Below are positions 43,799-57,500 of a DNA stretch of 64,000 nt, one piece after another. The number at the start of each line of letters is the position of its first letter. The stretch's first letter is position 1. Made by a program: the position numbers and the translations under genes. Origin of the DNA: Vitis vinifera (taxonomy: Eukaryota; Streptophyta; Magnoliopsida; Vitales; Vitaceae); assembly GCF_030704535.1 (NCBI RefSeq), contig NC_081817.1, forward strand, positions 325,001 to 389,000, written 5' to 3'. The notes under the pieces were generated by a model. It was given only the letters and a program-made list of their open reading frames with translations. It ran no database searches and had not been told where the DNA came from.

Positions 43799-46700
43799 AT
43801 GGACTGGTCTCTGGCCGTTACCATCGGTGCGGCTCTCCTCGCCATCTTCTTCTTGTTCCTGCGCCTCACTCGCCCCAGGGGCCACCGCCTGCCTCCGGGC
43901 AACCTGGGGCTCCCCCTGGTGGGCGAGACTCTGCAGCTCATCTCCGCCTACAAGTCGGCCAACCCTGAACCCTTCATCGACGAGAGGGTGACTCGGTACG
44001 GGCCCTTGTTCACCACCCATGTGTTCGGCGAGCCCACGGTGTTCTCGGCGGACCCGGAGACGAATCGGTACATATTGCAGAACGAGGGGAAGCTGTTCGA
44101 GTGCAGCTACCCTGGCTCCATCTCCAACTTGCTTGGAAGGCATTCCCTGTTGTTAATGAAGGGTAATCTCCACAAAAAAATGCATTCCCTCACCATGAGT
44201 TTCGGTAATTCTTCCATCATCAAGGACCACTTGCTGCTCGACATCGACCGCTTGATCCGCTTCAACATGGACTCATGGACCAGCCGGATCTTACTTATGG
44301 AAGAGGCCAAGAAGGTATATACCTATTTCTATATTTTCTAAGTCCCCCATGGCTCTCAGTGGTCAACGTCAATGCAACAACATTCATATTCACATCTCTG
44401 ATCTCTGCGTATATACGCTTTGCTGTTTTTTTTATTTTTAATAGTAATGATCGGTTTGATTGATAATACAGAGGTGGTTGGTGGGTGTTTTGTGTAAAAT
44501 ATGTGTATGCAGATAACATTCGATTTGACAGTGAAGCAGCTGATGAGCTTTGATCCAGGGGAGTGGACTGAGTCTCTGAGAAAAGAATATGTGCTTGTGA
44601 TTGAAGGCTTCTTTACCGTCCCTTTCCCTCTCTTCTCCGCCACCTACCGCAGAGCCATCCAAGTAAAACTTTCTCTTTCTCTTTCTCTTCTCCAAATTAT
44701 CATTATTTTTCATACTTGTTTGCCTATTTCCGACATACTCAGTAAACGATGTGAAAAGGAAACTTAAAAAGATAGAGAGTTTTGATCACATTTTAGTCAT
44801 TATAAAAGTCTGTTTTCAAATTACAATAAATTGTTTTTGTTTTTTGTTTTTTCTTTTATTTCATTTCCCATTTTCTCTTTCCTTTTCGCTTCACTTGCTA
44901 TTCATCCTTTACTTTTCCTATTTTCACTTCTATATTTGCCTCCATGTTATTTTATTTCATCATGCTAGATAAAGGAAATTGATTTTATTTTATTTTTCTC
45001 TTTCCTCTTTCCATGAAGGCAAGGACGAAGGTAGCAGAGGCACTGAACTTGGTAGTGAGGGAAAGGAGGAAAGCCAAGGAAGAAGGAGAAGAGGAGAAGA
45101 AGAACGACATGCTGGCCGCCCTCCTCGACAGCGGCGATAACTTCTCCGACGAGCAGATCGTGGATTTCATCCTGGCCCTGCTGGTGGCTGGCTACGAGAC
45201 CACCTCCACCATCATGACCCTCGCGATCAAGTTCCTCACAGAGACCCCTCTCGCCTTGGCTCAGCTCAGGGTTAGCTTCTTAGCTTCCTTACTTCTCTTC
45301 GCCTCTTTGACCTCTTTTTCTTTTGCAGGAAGCTGGGTGGGCCACCGGTGACCACCCCTATCATGTTGCCTCCCTTGGAACCTTCTTCCTTATCTACATT
45401 CTCCACCATCCATATTCCACCCTTACTCCATTCCTGGCTTCCTCATCTTATAATTAAATTAAGGGTTATAATTATTATTATTATGGAGGTATAGTAGATA
45501 ATGATACTTTGATAAAGGGAAATGAGGTGTACTTAGTATTTTTTTTGGTGGGGAAAGTACTGACGTAAAGTCAAAGTAGAGGCGACATTCGTGTAGTCGG
45601 ACAAAATGATGCTTCCGAACTGCACGCCCTTCCTCTCTTCCATTTGTCAGTCTTTTTATTTCTCCTCTTTTGACTCCAATCAGGCCTTTTCTTTTAATAA
45701 ATTTACCATGCTGCCATTCCTTGATGCCAAACTGATGGTGGGGCTGCGCTTAAGCCTGTGGCGGTGGTCCCCAGATGCGGGTCATTGGAACTCGTGTGAT
45801 GCTGATTCCAAGGTCTCTATCGAACGGTGTAAAGCCTAGGGACTATGCTCTCTAGCCTGCACCCTAGCCGCTCTTTCTCCCTGCGCGTTGCCTGGGGGTT
45901 GTACCACATGGTTTAATGCTTCCGCCGTTGGATCTGCTTTTGACTTCTGTCCGAGTAGGGCCATCCGACGGTGCATGGGGTTTTACTGCTCCCATTTATT
46001 AAATATAATTTACAAATTATTAGAGCAAAAAATAGGAATATTAAACAAAAACCTCATGGGATTTATTGAAATTACTAATATTGATTTTGATTTTGGCAGG
46101 AGGAGCATGACGAGATTAGGGCAAGGATAAGTGACCCTAATGTTCTGGAATGGAGTGATTATAAATCCATGCCTTTCACTCAATGTGTGAGTACATTGAG
46201 TTTGTTCATTTTTATAATTCAGCATCATTTGATGTTAATTTTGTTTTTTTTTTTTCTAATAAAAAAAAGCCCTGTTCCTGATTCTAAACTAGTCTGCCTT
46301 TTTTATTTTTTATTATTATTATTATTCTTCTCAGGTTGTGAATGAGACTTTGAGGGTGGCAAACATAATAGGTGGGATTTTCAGGCGAGTAACCACTGAC
46401 ATCCATGTCAAAGGTAACCTCCAAAAAATACATTAATTAAAAAATACAGAGGGGTACTTACGGAAATTAAACCATATTTATATTTGGGTCGATCCAAGCA
46501 GGTTACACAATTCCTAAGGGATGGAAGGTGTTTGCATCATTTCGAGCTGTACACCTGGACCATGAATACTTCAAGGATGCTCGTACTTTTAATCCCTGGA
46601 GATGGCAGGTTATTCTGTTGTTCCCTTTGCCTAGTATTAAGTATTAACCGAATATTCTTAATATTACAGAATTATTGATAACAAAAAATTCTAAAGTTAC

Positions 46701-47059
46701 AGAATAATTCTGGACCCACGGTTCCAGGGAGTGGTGTGAATGTGTTCACACCATTTGGAGGAGGGCCGCGCCTGTGCCCTGGCTATGAGCTTGCAAGGGT
46801 GGTGCTCTCGGTTTTCCTTCACCGCATGGTCACTCGATACAGGTAACCCTATCAGCACAACACAATGTTTTAAAATTTGACTTGAAATTTCTCTGCAACT
46901 CAAATGTTTAAAGCTAATTTTGGTGGTTTGAATTGCAGCTGGGCTCCTGCAGAGGAGGATAAGTTGGTGTTCTTTCCAACCACTAGGACTCAGAAGCGAT
47001 ACCCCATCAATGTGGAGAGGCGAAAAGTGTCATCCGCCGCAGAAAAAGGTGAGGGATGA
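43799..47059 (+). CDS. CYP90A1: CYP90A1/CPD, brassinosteroid-biosynthesis cytochrome P450
   Basis: Endoplasmic-reticulum P450 needed for brassinosteroid synthesis; CYP90A1 is reported to act as a C-3 oxidase of early campestanol-pathway intermediates (family knowledge). Exons: 43799-44314, 44513-44662, 45019-45270, 46100-46186, 46335-46413, 46502-46608, 46703-46842, 46939-47059; 1452 bp, 483 residues, the usual length. Eight exons match the CPD gene structure. An N-terminal membrane anchor (residues 5-22) is followed by the proline-rich [14 protein letters not shown] hinge. I-helix oxygen-binding motif AGYETT is at 279-284, K-helix E339-x-x-R342, the FNPWRW segment near 392-397, and the haem loop [10 protein letters not shown] with ligand C422. 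Diagnostic CPD stretches include [33 protein letters not shown] and [13 protein letters not shown]. Expected regulation: feedback repression by brassinosteroids; a CGTGTG site lies upstream. Confidence 0.97.
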
Positions 47060-48582
47060 GAGGGATAAAAAAGAGGGAAGCAGAGAAGGTAGGAAAGATG
47101 TAGCTTCAATGTGGATGGAATAAACTCATTATAAATAAATAAGTTGAGAGCACATGGAATAATAATATATTGGTTTATTTATTCAAATGGGCATTGATTT
47201 GTGGTACGAATCATGAGAAAAGTAGCGCGCCCATCTTGCTCACAAAGGGTCTGCAGTGACACAATCATTCATTCCTTCTTAATGAATTTTCATCTTGTTA
47301 GGCTTACCAATAATCATGAATTTGCCCTTCATTCAATGTATTTCTTTGATGAGTTTGTAGACATCACCAGGCATGGCTTGTTACTTCAAATTTGAGCTCC
47401 GAATGATAATGCATTTGGTCGTATACTCATTACACGTGAACCTTGTAAACTTCATCCACGTTATGATTCTTTCTAGTAAAGCACATGATAAGCATGTCTT
47501 CCCTTTACAATCTGCCTCGATCGAAATGATCTTTTCGACTTGGGTTTTTTCCTCGAGCCCCTAAAATCCGCACTTTAATTAAGATCCGCAGGTTGTAGTG
47601 TAGTTAATGGAGCAAATGAGATCGTCGAGTGGATGTGTTGGAGTGTTGGTGGAGGCTTGTTTGCAGGTAAGTGTATATTTTATTACTGTCAAACCCCACA
47701 AGCTTAAAGCCAGAGGAGCATATTTTGAAGGGTTCAGAATTCAGCTAAAATCCTTGTGGGGTTTGCCCCAGAAGCCCAGTGAGTTGCACGACAGCGTAAT
47801 CTAATGTGTTCAACAAGCAATTCTGGGAATCATGTTTGCAGCACTTGCAAATAATAAAGGCACATGAACAGGATAACATTCCTCATTTTCAGGGTAATAT
47901 TAGCAATTCTTAAAAGTTTTCATGAACAAAGTTTTATTTAAAAACTCATATGGAAAATACATTTTGACTTATTTGTCATGAAAATACTATACGCTTAAAG
48001 CATAATGCAAAAGCTCTCTAAGTATTCTTCGTATTTTCAATTGTTACTTACTGTTACACAAAAATAACTAAAAACTCTTAATTTAGAACAAATTTTTGAA
48101 AAACCATTTCCTGTCAGAAGTTTATCATATGTGTTTTTTAAGTTAAAAAACTATTTTTAAGAATAATTTCCAAATGAAATTGTAACTTCTATAACAATAA
48201 AACCAAAAGAGAAGCCATTCTCCTTCAAATTTGAGTTAGAACTCATCCTGAACAGTAAAGATACATTAAGGATTAAGAATTTAAATGTATGTTTCTCCTA
48301 TCACCAGCTAACCATCGGCTAACAACCATTCATGCCCGGTACTAAAATACAAATGTGATCAGAGGAACTACACTTCTAATTTCTAGAGTATTATCCACTT
48401 AGGAAACATACTGGTATACGTCCCCAAGCTATTGATATTTCCAGCTCCGTCAATTTGTAGGAACTACATCGAAAATATTCATGTGCGCTATTGGGGACAG
48501 TAAACCAACCAAAAAAACCTATAGAACAGGTATCTTGTTGCAGGTTCATAAATCAACTTCCAAACTGAAACAGTTAATACGT
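47060..48582. other. Convergent intergenic region between CPD and NUP88
   Basis: CPD 3' UTR on the left and NUP88 3' UTR on the right; no gene supported. From about 47900 to 48190 there is an AT-rich block with words (AAAACTATTTTTAAGAATAA, TCTAAGTATTCTTCGTATTT) resembling the interior of the HMGB1-intron MITE, probably a decayed relative; clear termini were not found. Confidence 0.5.
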
Positions 48583-51500
48583 TTAATCACCTGTTCTTTC
48601 CTGGCTTTTTAATGCTGATTCGACAACCTTAACCCTTTTTGCATTTTCACTGTTGACGAGTGAAAGTTTTGCAATGGCAGATTTCAGCTGGGAGATTTGA
48701 GCATCTTCAACAAAATTCTTCCTTCCTGATATATGCCTTTGTTGGTTTGAGGTACAGCCTTTTGAAGATTGCACATACCTTCTCGACCTTGCATTTAAAG
48801 TTTCGATGGAAGACCGCAAAGCGTCCAACTCAACTCCTCTAAATCTGTCTGCAAAGTCACCAATAATAGGTTATCAGATATCAACTCCTCTGAGCAGGTG
48901 AATATCGCCAAGCTAAAGGAACAAATTGCCATCATAGTCACAAACTCCGTAAGATTTTCATGAATAATTGAAAATTAGGGAAAGGGCAGCAGAAGTCATC
49001 TCTTCATTTCAAGTAATCTAAAATAGGTAAATAATTTATTCAAAATATCCATGGCTACAAATGACTGAATTGTATGTGATATAAATGAGTTTCATAAACC
49101 CAATGAGAGAGGCGAGGAGTTTGCAGGTATTCTTAAAATTCGCAGAACTATAATAATAATAATAATAATAATGTGCAAGAAAGAGAAAGTACCAAGTTCG
49201 GACTTAAACTCGCGCTCTGCTCTAGACAATGGTTTCTTGTGAGCCCCAGGCAAGTTTCTTAGGCTTTGCAAGCGCTCTTCTAGAAAACTGTGCATCTGAT
49301 TTGCATGATGGATCCTTTCCTCTAATGTTGGTTGTTTCTCCTCGACTTTCAAAAGTTTCTGTTGTGCTTCACCTAATCGAGCAAGCTGGTCATCAATGAT
49401 TCTCTTCAGGTGAGGACCATGATGCTTGAGCTCAAAGTACACCTAGAAAAGCACAGGGAAAAAAATCACAGGCTGTTTTGTTACCACTCTCAAAGTAACA
49501 TCAGCATTGGAATATTGATCAGTCAACATTAATGTTGACGAGTTAGCTTTTCAAAGATATCAATGTAAACCCCTAAAACCCATTGCAAAATCTAGCCTGG
49601 TTGGCAAAAGAAATAAACGGTCTTGTATTACTAAGAAAATGGAAAAGAAAACAGACTAACCCCAGGAATGTGATTGTGTAAAGATCATGCCTATCCAAAA
49701 AAAAAAAAAAAAGGAGGAAAGAAAGAATGAAAAGAAAAAAGAATCATGGTGTTTCAATAACCATTCATAAGGTTTGCTCATGCATCAAAATTATCAGTTG
49801 TGCATTGCCAATAATGGACAACCACAGAACAATCATTTTGCTAAAATAAAAAGCAAGCTGCTTGAATTGACGATTAGCAGCAGTTTCAAATTTATAAGAC
49901 CTTCCATGGCTAGCAGCAGTTCTGAAACATTTTGCAAAATACTGTACTATATCAAAGAAATAAAAAAATTGAAAAAAAAACACAAGAGACAAGTTTCAAT
50001 TTCAGAGCTATAGCAAAAAAAATTTAGGTTCAAATGAGTAAAAGGCTTATTGTGTATGAATTGAAGAGTAGGATCTACCTTATGTGCGTATTCCACATAA
50101 TTTTCGTGGAAAAGCTTGAAATACTGATGAAGAGTTGATCGACCTTCAATAGAATCAGCAGCAACAGAACGCAGATTTGGTGATGTCTGAGGAATAAAAA
50201 CCACCTTAGGACCACTAAGGAGTTCTTTGCTTATAACATTTGGTGTATCTATCTGTTTTGGTTCTTCCAAGCTAATGTCTTTCTCTATATCAACATGAAC
50301 AGGAATCAATAAATTCAAAGATTTCATTTCTAGCACGATACATTCTTGACTGGAGGTGACAGCCACAATCCATGAATATCCAAATGAATCTGATAACGCC
50401 ACAAAACCACAAATAGGAGACGATGAGGAAGATTCGGCTTGGCATGTACTTAGAACAGGATGAACAGAGGGAGTTCTCATGGTCTCATTCTTGCCAGTAG
50501 CCTCACTTGTAAATGGGAGAAAATGCAGTACTATTGAATCAATCCCTCCATCATGAAGGGAATAAATTCTCTCTGGAATAAGGGGATCCACAAATAATGA
50601 AATAAGAGAACCGCTTTCCATGTTTCTTGGCAAAGCCAAATCAATAATAGCCAGTCTCAGCAATGGTGGCGGATGGCCCAACCAAAAAGTCTGATCAGGT
50701 GGCTGGTCAAGCTTCACAACAGAAAGCTCACATGGGATTGATTCACAAATCATAGCAAGACCAAGGATACGGTCAAGGGAATCAACACGAACACGGGGTG
50801 GGCTACCTGCAATCCAGACTGGCTGAATCTCGTCAGCTAGAGCATCTATTTGCAATTGCCCACCACTCCAGGCTGTCACCAGAATTGAGTCTTTGCTGAC
50901 CAAATTGTACAGAAAGCTTACTGCTCGACCCTCACATTCTGCAACCCTAACTGCCAAAAATTCTTCCTCCCCACCATTGCATACTTTACGTAGAGGGCCC
51001 TAGAAAATCACAAAAAAGATGTCTTGATTTCTTGGAGAAGTTACAATTAACACTGAATTTTCAAGTGTATGCTTGACTAGCAGAAATAAACCAGTTAATG
51101 GAAATCTCATAACATTAAAAAGAAAAAAGACAAGGAGAACAAGATCAAGTTTCTCAAGAACTTGAAATTGTCTCAATGTAGTTCATAATCCTATGAGAGA
51201 TCCACTAGCCTTACAAGCTTCAATGTATGATTTATGGAATCATAATTCTGGAGGAAGCATCAGTCAGTATGAGTGGATTTGCAGGGAAGGAAAAAATTTT
51301 CAGCCTATGGAAGTCACAAGGAGTAGTGGATCACAATGAATCCAACTGAAACAAAAAATGAGTATGAAATAAAAAATCAAAATAGTACAAGAGTGACAAC
51401 CCACAAGTTTATATGACTGGGGGAAAAGGAAGTCAAATAGAATCACAACCGTCAATCAGCGAAGTTCAAATTATTATGAATAGGAATATCACCAATTTAA

Positions 51501-54500
51501 TGAAGCAATTTTGCATCATTATGTGATTTAATTCATCTGTACATAATAACTTCTCATTCAATTTAACATAGAGTTGATAAAAAGGCGCAACTGCAACATA
51601 TAGGGGTAAAAGAAGATAAATACCTGCAATGAAAGTGATGCATCAAATAAAGCATAAGGGTGAGCTTTTAGCATAGATAAATTTCCCCCTTCCGTTGCTT
51701 GATGAGCTAGTTCAGGAAATGTTGCTTCCAACCAAGATATTGCCAGATTAGAATTACTAACAGCAGTTGAATTGGCTGATTTAAGCCCAAATGTGTGCGC
51801 ATCATTATATATTTCTAATATTGATTCCCACTTGTAGACACTGTTGCAAAATAGAGCATTCGCTTTTCAGTCAATATCCGATAATCATTAAATATCCAGA
51901 ATCCCAAATGATTTGTCAAAAATTTCTAAGACACAAAATAGTGGGATGTCCATCAAATTATGCATCTATTTCATGTGTCTCACAACTACCTAACCATTCC
52001 TTATGGTCCTATTTTTATGGATCTTGAGTTTCTCATAAGCTAAACTCCTCAATACTATGATGCCTACACATACTGCCTCTGCAAAAAGCTGCAAGCATCA
52101 ATCTAAAATGGAAGAACAGAAATGAAAGTGCCATGGGAAAAGTACCTTCCAAAAGGAACAACTGGACAAAGGATGTAGATTGAACCATCACTGAATAAAA
52201 TAAAAACCTGAAAATGACATAGAAATGTTGACTTAATAAAAGACAAACTGCAAGAAATTTAAAAACACATGCTAATCTTAGTACCTAATCCCAATGAATT
52301 GAGCAACATAATAAAGGCTGAACTGAACAAGCATCAGCATAAATAAAAAGGCATAATAAAAAAAATTTAGACTAATGATGATGATGATGATGATGATATC
52401 TATCAATTAATAATTATAACAACAACCACAAGAACAATTATAACCAAGAGAATTGTTGAAATGAGTAGAGATATTTTTCCAGAAACCAAAACCAAACAAA
52501 TATGAACATGGGTAACCATAATCGTGATAAAAGGAGCACCAAGTGAACCAGTAGTCTTTATAATAGATGATCTAAAAAGAACCCACACATTAAAGAGTAA
52601 CTTAAAAGAGAATGGAAAGGAAAAGGAAAAGAAAAAGAAAAAGTAAGAGACATAACAAATTCAATTCAACTTACACTAAATCTGTCCCACAAATGGTCAG
52701 CCCCAAAAGAAAAATCAACAGGGCAGATTGATGCAGCATTTCGAGATTTACCAGGGTCCACAGGTTGTAAATAATATTCCTGCTCTGGCAGCCCAACATC
52801 TGAAGACAAATCAAAGATTCTACATAGAGAAGGTAACTTAATATTAGTTCCAGACACGCAAAATGGTACCTTCTACAAATATAAGAAAATAATAAAACAA
52901 AATAATTATGAATTTGGTATGTATGAGCAAGCAACCCTAGAGAGAGAGAGAGAGAGCAATACTATAAATTTAAAAAGTGACTGAACCCCAACATGTTAGG
53001 ATGACAAATTCATAATTGTACAAGTATAGCCACCTGCCAATAATATAAATTAGCCATACCATTCAAGATGTGACTAAATCTTGATTGGACAGTGAGTGAT
53101 GACAGTTCCTTTAACACTATGTCACTATGAGTGGCTTAGAAGTAAAACAATTCAAGCATGATATCTGACTTTTCAAATTAGAAAAGTTTCAGGAACAGCT
53201 CTTCTGGCCAGAATCTGGTCAAAACCCATTATGAAGTTTTAACAGAAGGGATTTTGGACCTAATGCACAGGTTTTGATATATTTTAAAATTTTCTACATC
53301 ATTCACTTAGAATAATTCAAGTGGATAGCAATTATGGCATTTTTTTTGGCTTTATTGATCAAATTTTTACATTTATATTTGGTTCTAAAAAACAATAGTG
53401 CCTTTTTCTTCACTTACAAATAGTTCTCCTTTGGGTATCCATGAACTTCAGCATGTAACCACCATTCTTTCAAATATTTTATTCTTGATAATGTGGATTA
53501 AGATATCCACACAATACATATTCTTATTTCATTGGTCAACATGCATGCCCTTACATCATGTTATTGTGGCACTGCCCAAATAATTCTGATCAAAGATTAT
53601 AATACCTGAAAACTGAATCAGAAGAAAGGATTCCCAGATGAGTGTCACTGGAAGGGTGCCATGAAACTTGTAATGCGCGGATGACATTGTTGCTGTTGAA
53701 ATAAATTTGTGAACCAATTGAAACACTCCTGTAAATAAATTATCAACAAAGTTGCACTGTAAGAATTTCCCAACAGGGTAAAGCCAATAATTAAGATAAT
53801 ACTATGAAGGTGTCCATGTACTCAAATAATGCATAGTATCAATTTGTGCATTATAATAGAAAACATTACAAGATGATTCTATTATGTAGGTATTTAACAT
53901 AAAAGAGAAAGAACCAACTATGGTAAAAATTTCAAACTCATAAAAATGAAGAATCCAAGGACCATAGCATAAAACATTAAAAGAAGATTCTATTGTGTGG
54001 GTCTTTGATATATCAAACAAAAGTACCATAACATGGAAAATATCAGGAACGTGGGAAAAAATGCAAGTACCCATATTCAAGCTTAGCAAAATAATAGAAC
54101 AAGTGCAACCACAATACCTAATCAGAGCAAAATAACAGAACAGCTTACATGAACTGAAGGCAATCAAATTTAACAAGAAAATCAGACAGCACCTGGATAG
54201 GGCAATGACCTATTTTGCAATTAATAATCAAGACCTCTAAGGATCATACAGACATTTCCATAAGAAGATTATAGTTATAGTTCAAACAGCTGGAAACATT
54301 TACTATTTTTCCATTCTGAACCAAAACAAGCCATTTTATCAGTTTAAAGACAGAAACCATATATTCACCAAAAAGTAAAGCCCTTAGACAATATGATTTT
54401 TTGAACTGCAGTGCAAGCTCTATGCAAGGCCATGATATGGTAATCCCCAGGAAGAACATGTAAGGGTTGTGACAAAAAAACTGTGACAATACAAAAACTA

Positions 54501-57500
54501 GCTGTTAAAATCATGCACTACCTTATTAGTGCATAATCACATCAATCAGATTATTTAATAATTGAATTCAAGAAAACACAGTTGCTAAAATGTTTAAGAT
54601 ATCCAGTTTGCCAGAAGTCCAGAGATTGGATTTTAGTGTCAGTGGAATTGCCAACCAATCGTAGGATCATCCAGATCAATGAGGGTTCCTATAATTATAT
54701 GTTCGTCATGGTATAGCCTAGTATAGATCATGATAAAAATGCATATCAATCGCCATAACAGGCAATTATGGAGCCTCTTGAGAGAGAGTTGGATTTCGGA
54801 AGAGAGAAAGAGGAACTAAATTAGTATAACAAACAATGATTTTTTTTTTTAATGAATTTTATGGTTTTCTTATTACTTATTTTACATAATTTTCTCAGTG
54901 TTGTTCGTATATTTTAAGATTTTATTTATTTTTTTAATTTACAGCTCATACCTTGTTCTGCCTTGAGGCTTACACTTTACCTCATTTGAGTAGAATGCTT
55001 CAAACTGCCTTTAGCCTTTTAAAACACTGACAAGAGTTATCTATTTTTTTCTGCTAACAAAGAAAGACTGCTCACATTCACTACAGTTTAGCAAAAATTT
55101 CTTTCACAATTGTGAAAATCAATCTACCTTCATATAGCTCAGACATGATTGTTGAAGTGATTTCTTGAAAGGCAGATATACCTGCAGGTTTTGATAAGTG
55201 TGCACCTCTTTTTCTTTTTTCTTTTTTCTTTTTTTGATGGGCAAAAGCACAGAAAAAGTATAATTAAAAAGAAGGGGGCACCTAACGGCCAACCCAAAGC
55301 ATACATTAAGTATATAATAGGTGCCAAAAAACAACAGACAAAAGAGAGGGAAATCAAAAAACAAACCCGCCCTCATCTAGAGCCCAACCAATCAAAAAAA
55401 TTGATTAAAGAATTAGGCCCTTCAACTATACACGGCTTAGCCCAAGACCAAAAGTTACTAACAAAAGAAAATTTCAAAAGGAGTTTTTCTCAGTATACTT
55501 TCCAAGACCAAATTTTTTTAGCTTGATTATTTATTAGAACAAAGGAGGCCCTATGGTAATTACCAAAGCATACTCTTTTCTATTCCATAATCAACAAGAA
55601 AAGACTAAAAAAGCCCCCAAAACAATTGTCTTCCTATAATTGGGAAGTGCTGGAAGTGCAAAAAGGATAATTACAGAGGACACCATGTCCCAAATAAGCC
55701 ATTACCACTCTAACTTGCTACCATTACCAAGTCAATGTTCTTTGGAGTTACCCCCAATCCAACACATGTTAGACACAAGTAAAATGCACAGCTTATTGAG
55801 AAATGCTCCACCTTAACTATAAATATCCATCTATAGACATGAATTTTATCATTTTTTATTATTATTATTTTTTGTGTGTGTGTGATGATACTATTGTTTT
55901 TTGTGAGGCTTTGGAAGATCAGATGATTTCATTTAAGTTGGTTACTCATGTGGTTTGAAATCACCACGAGATTGGAAATAAGCTTAGAGAAGAGTGAATT
56001 GATTCCAATAGGAAGGGTGGACAATGTGGAGGAATTGGCCCCTAAAATTGGTTGCAAGGAGGAAGCCAAAGATTTGTAAGGGGTTAGGCTATGCAAAGCT
56101 ATCAAGAAGGATTAAGATATCTTTAAAAGTAGAGCCTCTTTTTCTGTGGGTGATGAGAGAAGGGTGAAGTTTTAAAAAGGATAAATGGCGTGAAGATGAA
56201 CCTCTGTTTGAATCCTTTCCCTCTTTATATGCATTAGCTATATCAAACGAGGCATATGTGGTGGATTTATGGGACCAAACAAGTGAAAGGGACTAGAATC
56301 CTTGTGTCTCTAGACACTTGAATAATTAGGAGTTGGATAACATAGAACTTTTCTTTTCTAGACTATAAGGAAAGGTTGGGATTAGGGAAAGAGAGGATAC
56401 AATGGTTTGGATGGATTCAAGGAATGGAACTTTTTGCATCAAAGTTCTATATTCTGTCTTGAATCCAAAGAGATCAATTCCTTTTCTGGTAGGAGCAATT
56501 TGGAATTCACAGGTCCCATTCAAAGCAAGTTTTTTTCTTGGGAGACAAGTTAGAGAAAAGTTTTAACTTTAAAACAACTTCAAATGAAAGGATGGTTGTT
56601 GGTAAACAAATGCTTTCTTTGTAAAGTCAAGGAAGAATCCATTAATCACATCCTCCTTGATTGTGCCAAGGCAAAGGGTTTCATGGCAATTATTGTTTTC
56701 TTTATTTGGTGTAGCTTGAGTGATATCTTCTACAGGCAAATAGACTCTCTTAGGATGACATGACTTATTTGTGGAAAAAAAAATGAGAAATGCATGGAAA
56801 GTTGCTTTGTTATGCATTTTTTGGGCAATGTGAAGGGAAAAGAATCAAAGGTCGTTTGAAAATGATGAGCCCTCTGACCGAATTCTGTAAAGCACTTTTC
56901 TTAGCAATCTTCTTTCGTGGGTTAAGTTATACATAGATGAAGATTCAACTTTTTTAATTGATTTTATAGATTGGTTGGGTTCTCACTAAGGAAGGACAAA
57001 GTTTTTTGTGTTCCCTCTTTTTTGGATGTGCTTGATGGTACCCACTGTACAGGACCTGTGTGCTATTTCTTTTGGCATTTTTTATAATATACTCAATTTT
57101 TATTAAAAAAAAATGAAAAAATATATATAATTCTGCCCATACCTGCAAATGATGGTATTATCTGTTGTAGAAGTACGCCCATAGAGGTACATTATACAAA
57201 GACCATCTGATCCAGCAAGGAGTAATGCTGATCCATTCCTATTGATGGAGATTCTATCAACCACAAAGTTGAGCTGCACATCTGCTTGTAGTACCTATTA
57301 AATTATCAGCATTAGCGAATATACACTTAAAGCCAAATACGATAAACCATCAATATAACTACACAAAAATTAAATAAATTCAAAAGATATCAACACCAAT
57401 CTATAAAATATTCTTTAATAATATAATCTTTTCTTCCTCTTGAAAAGATTCTATCTATGATGAGGCAACCTAATGCCTCCCGCTAAGATTTCCTTACTTC

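Noticed and set aside
47607-47804. 65-codon frame between CPD and NUP88
   Set aside because: No family resemblance. It overlaps a splice-like GTAAGTG but no partner exon was found.
55191-55526. 111-codon plus-strand frame in NUP88 intron 2
   Set aside because: It reads the antisense of a LINE 3' tail and poly-A tract; not a gene.
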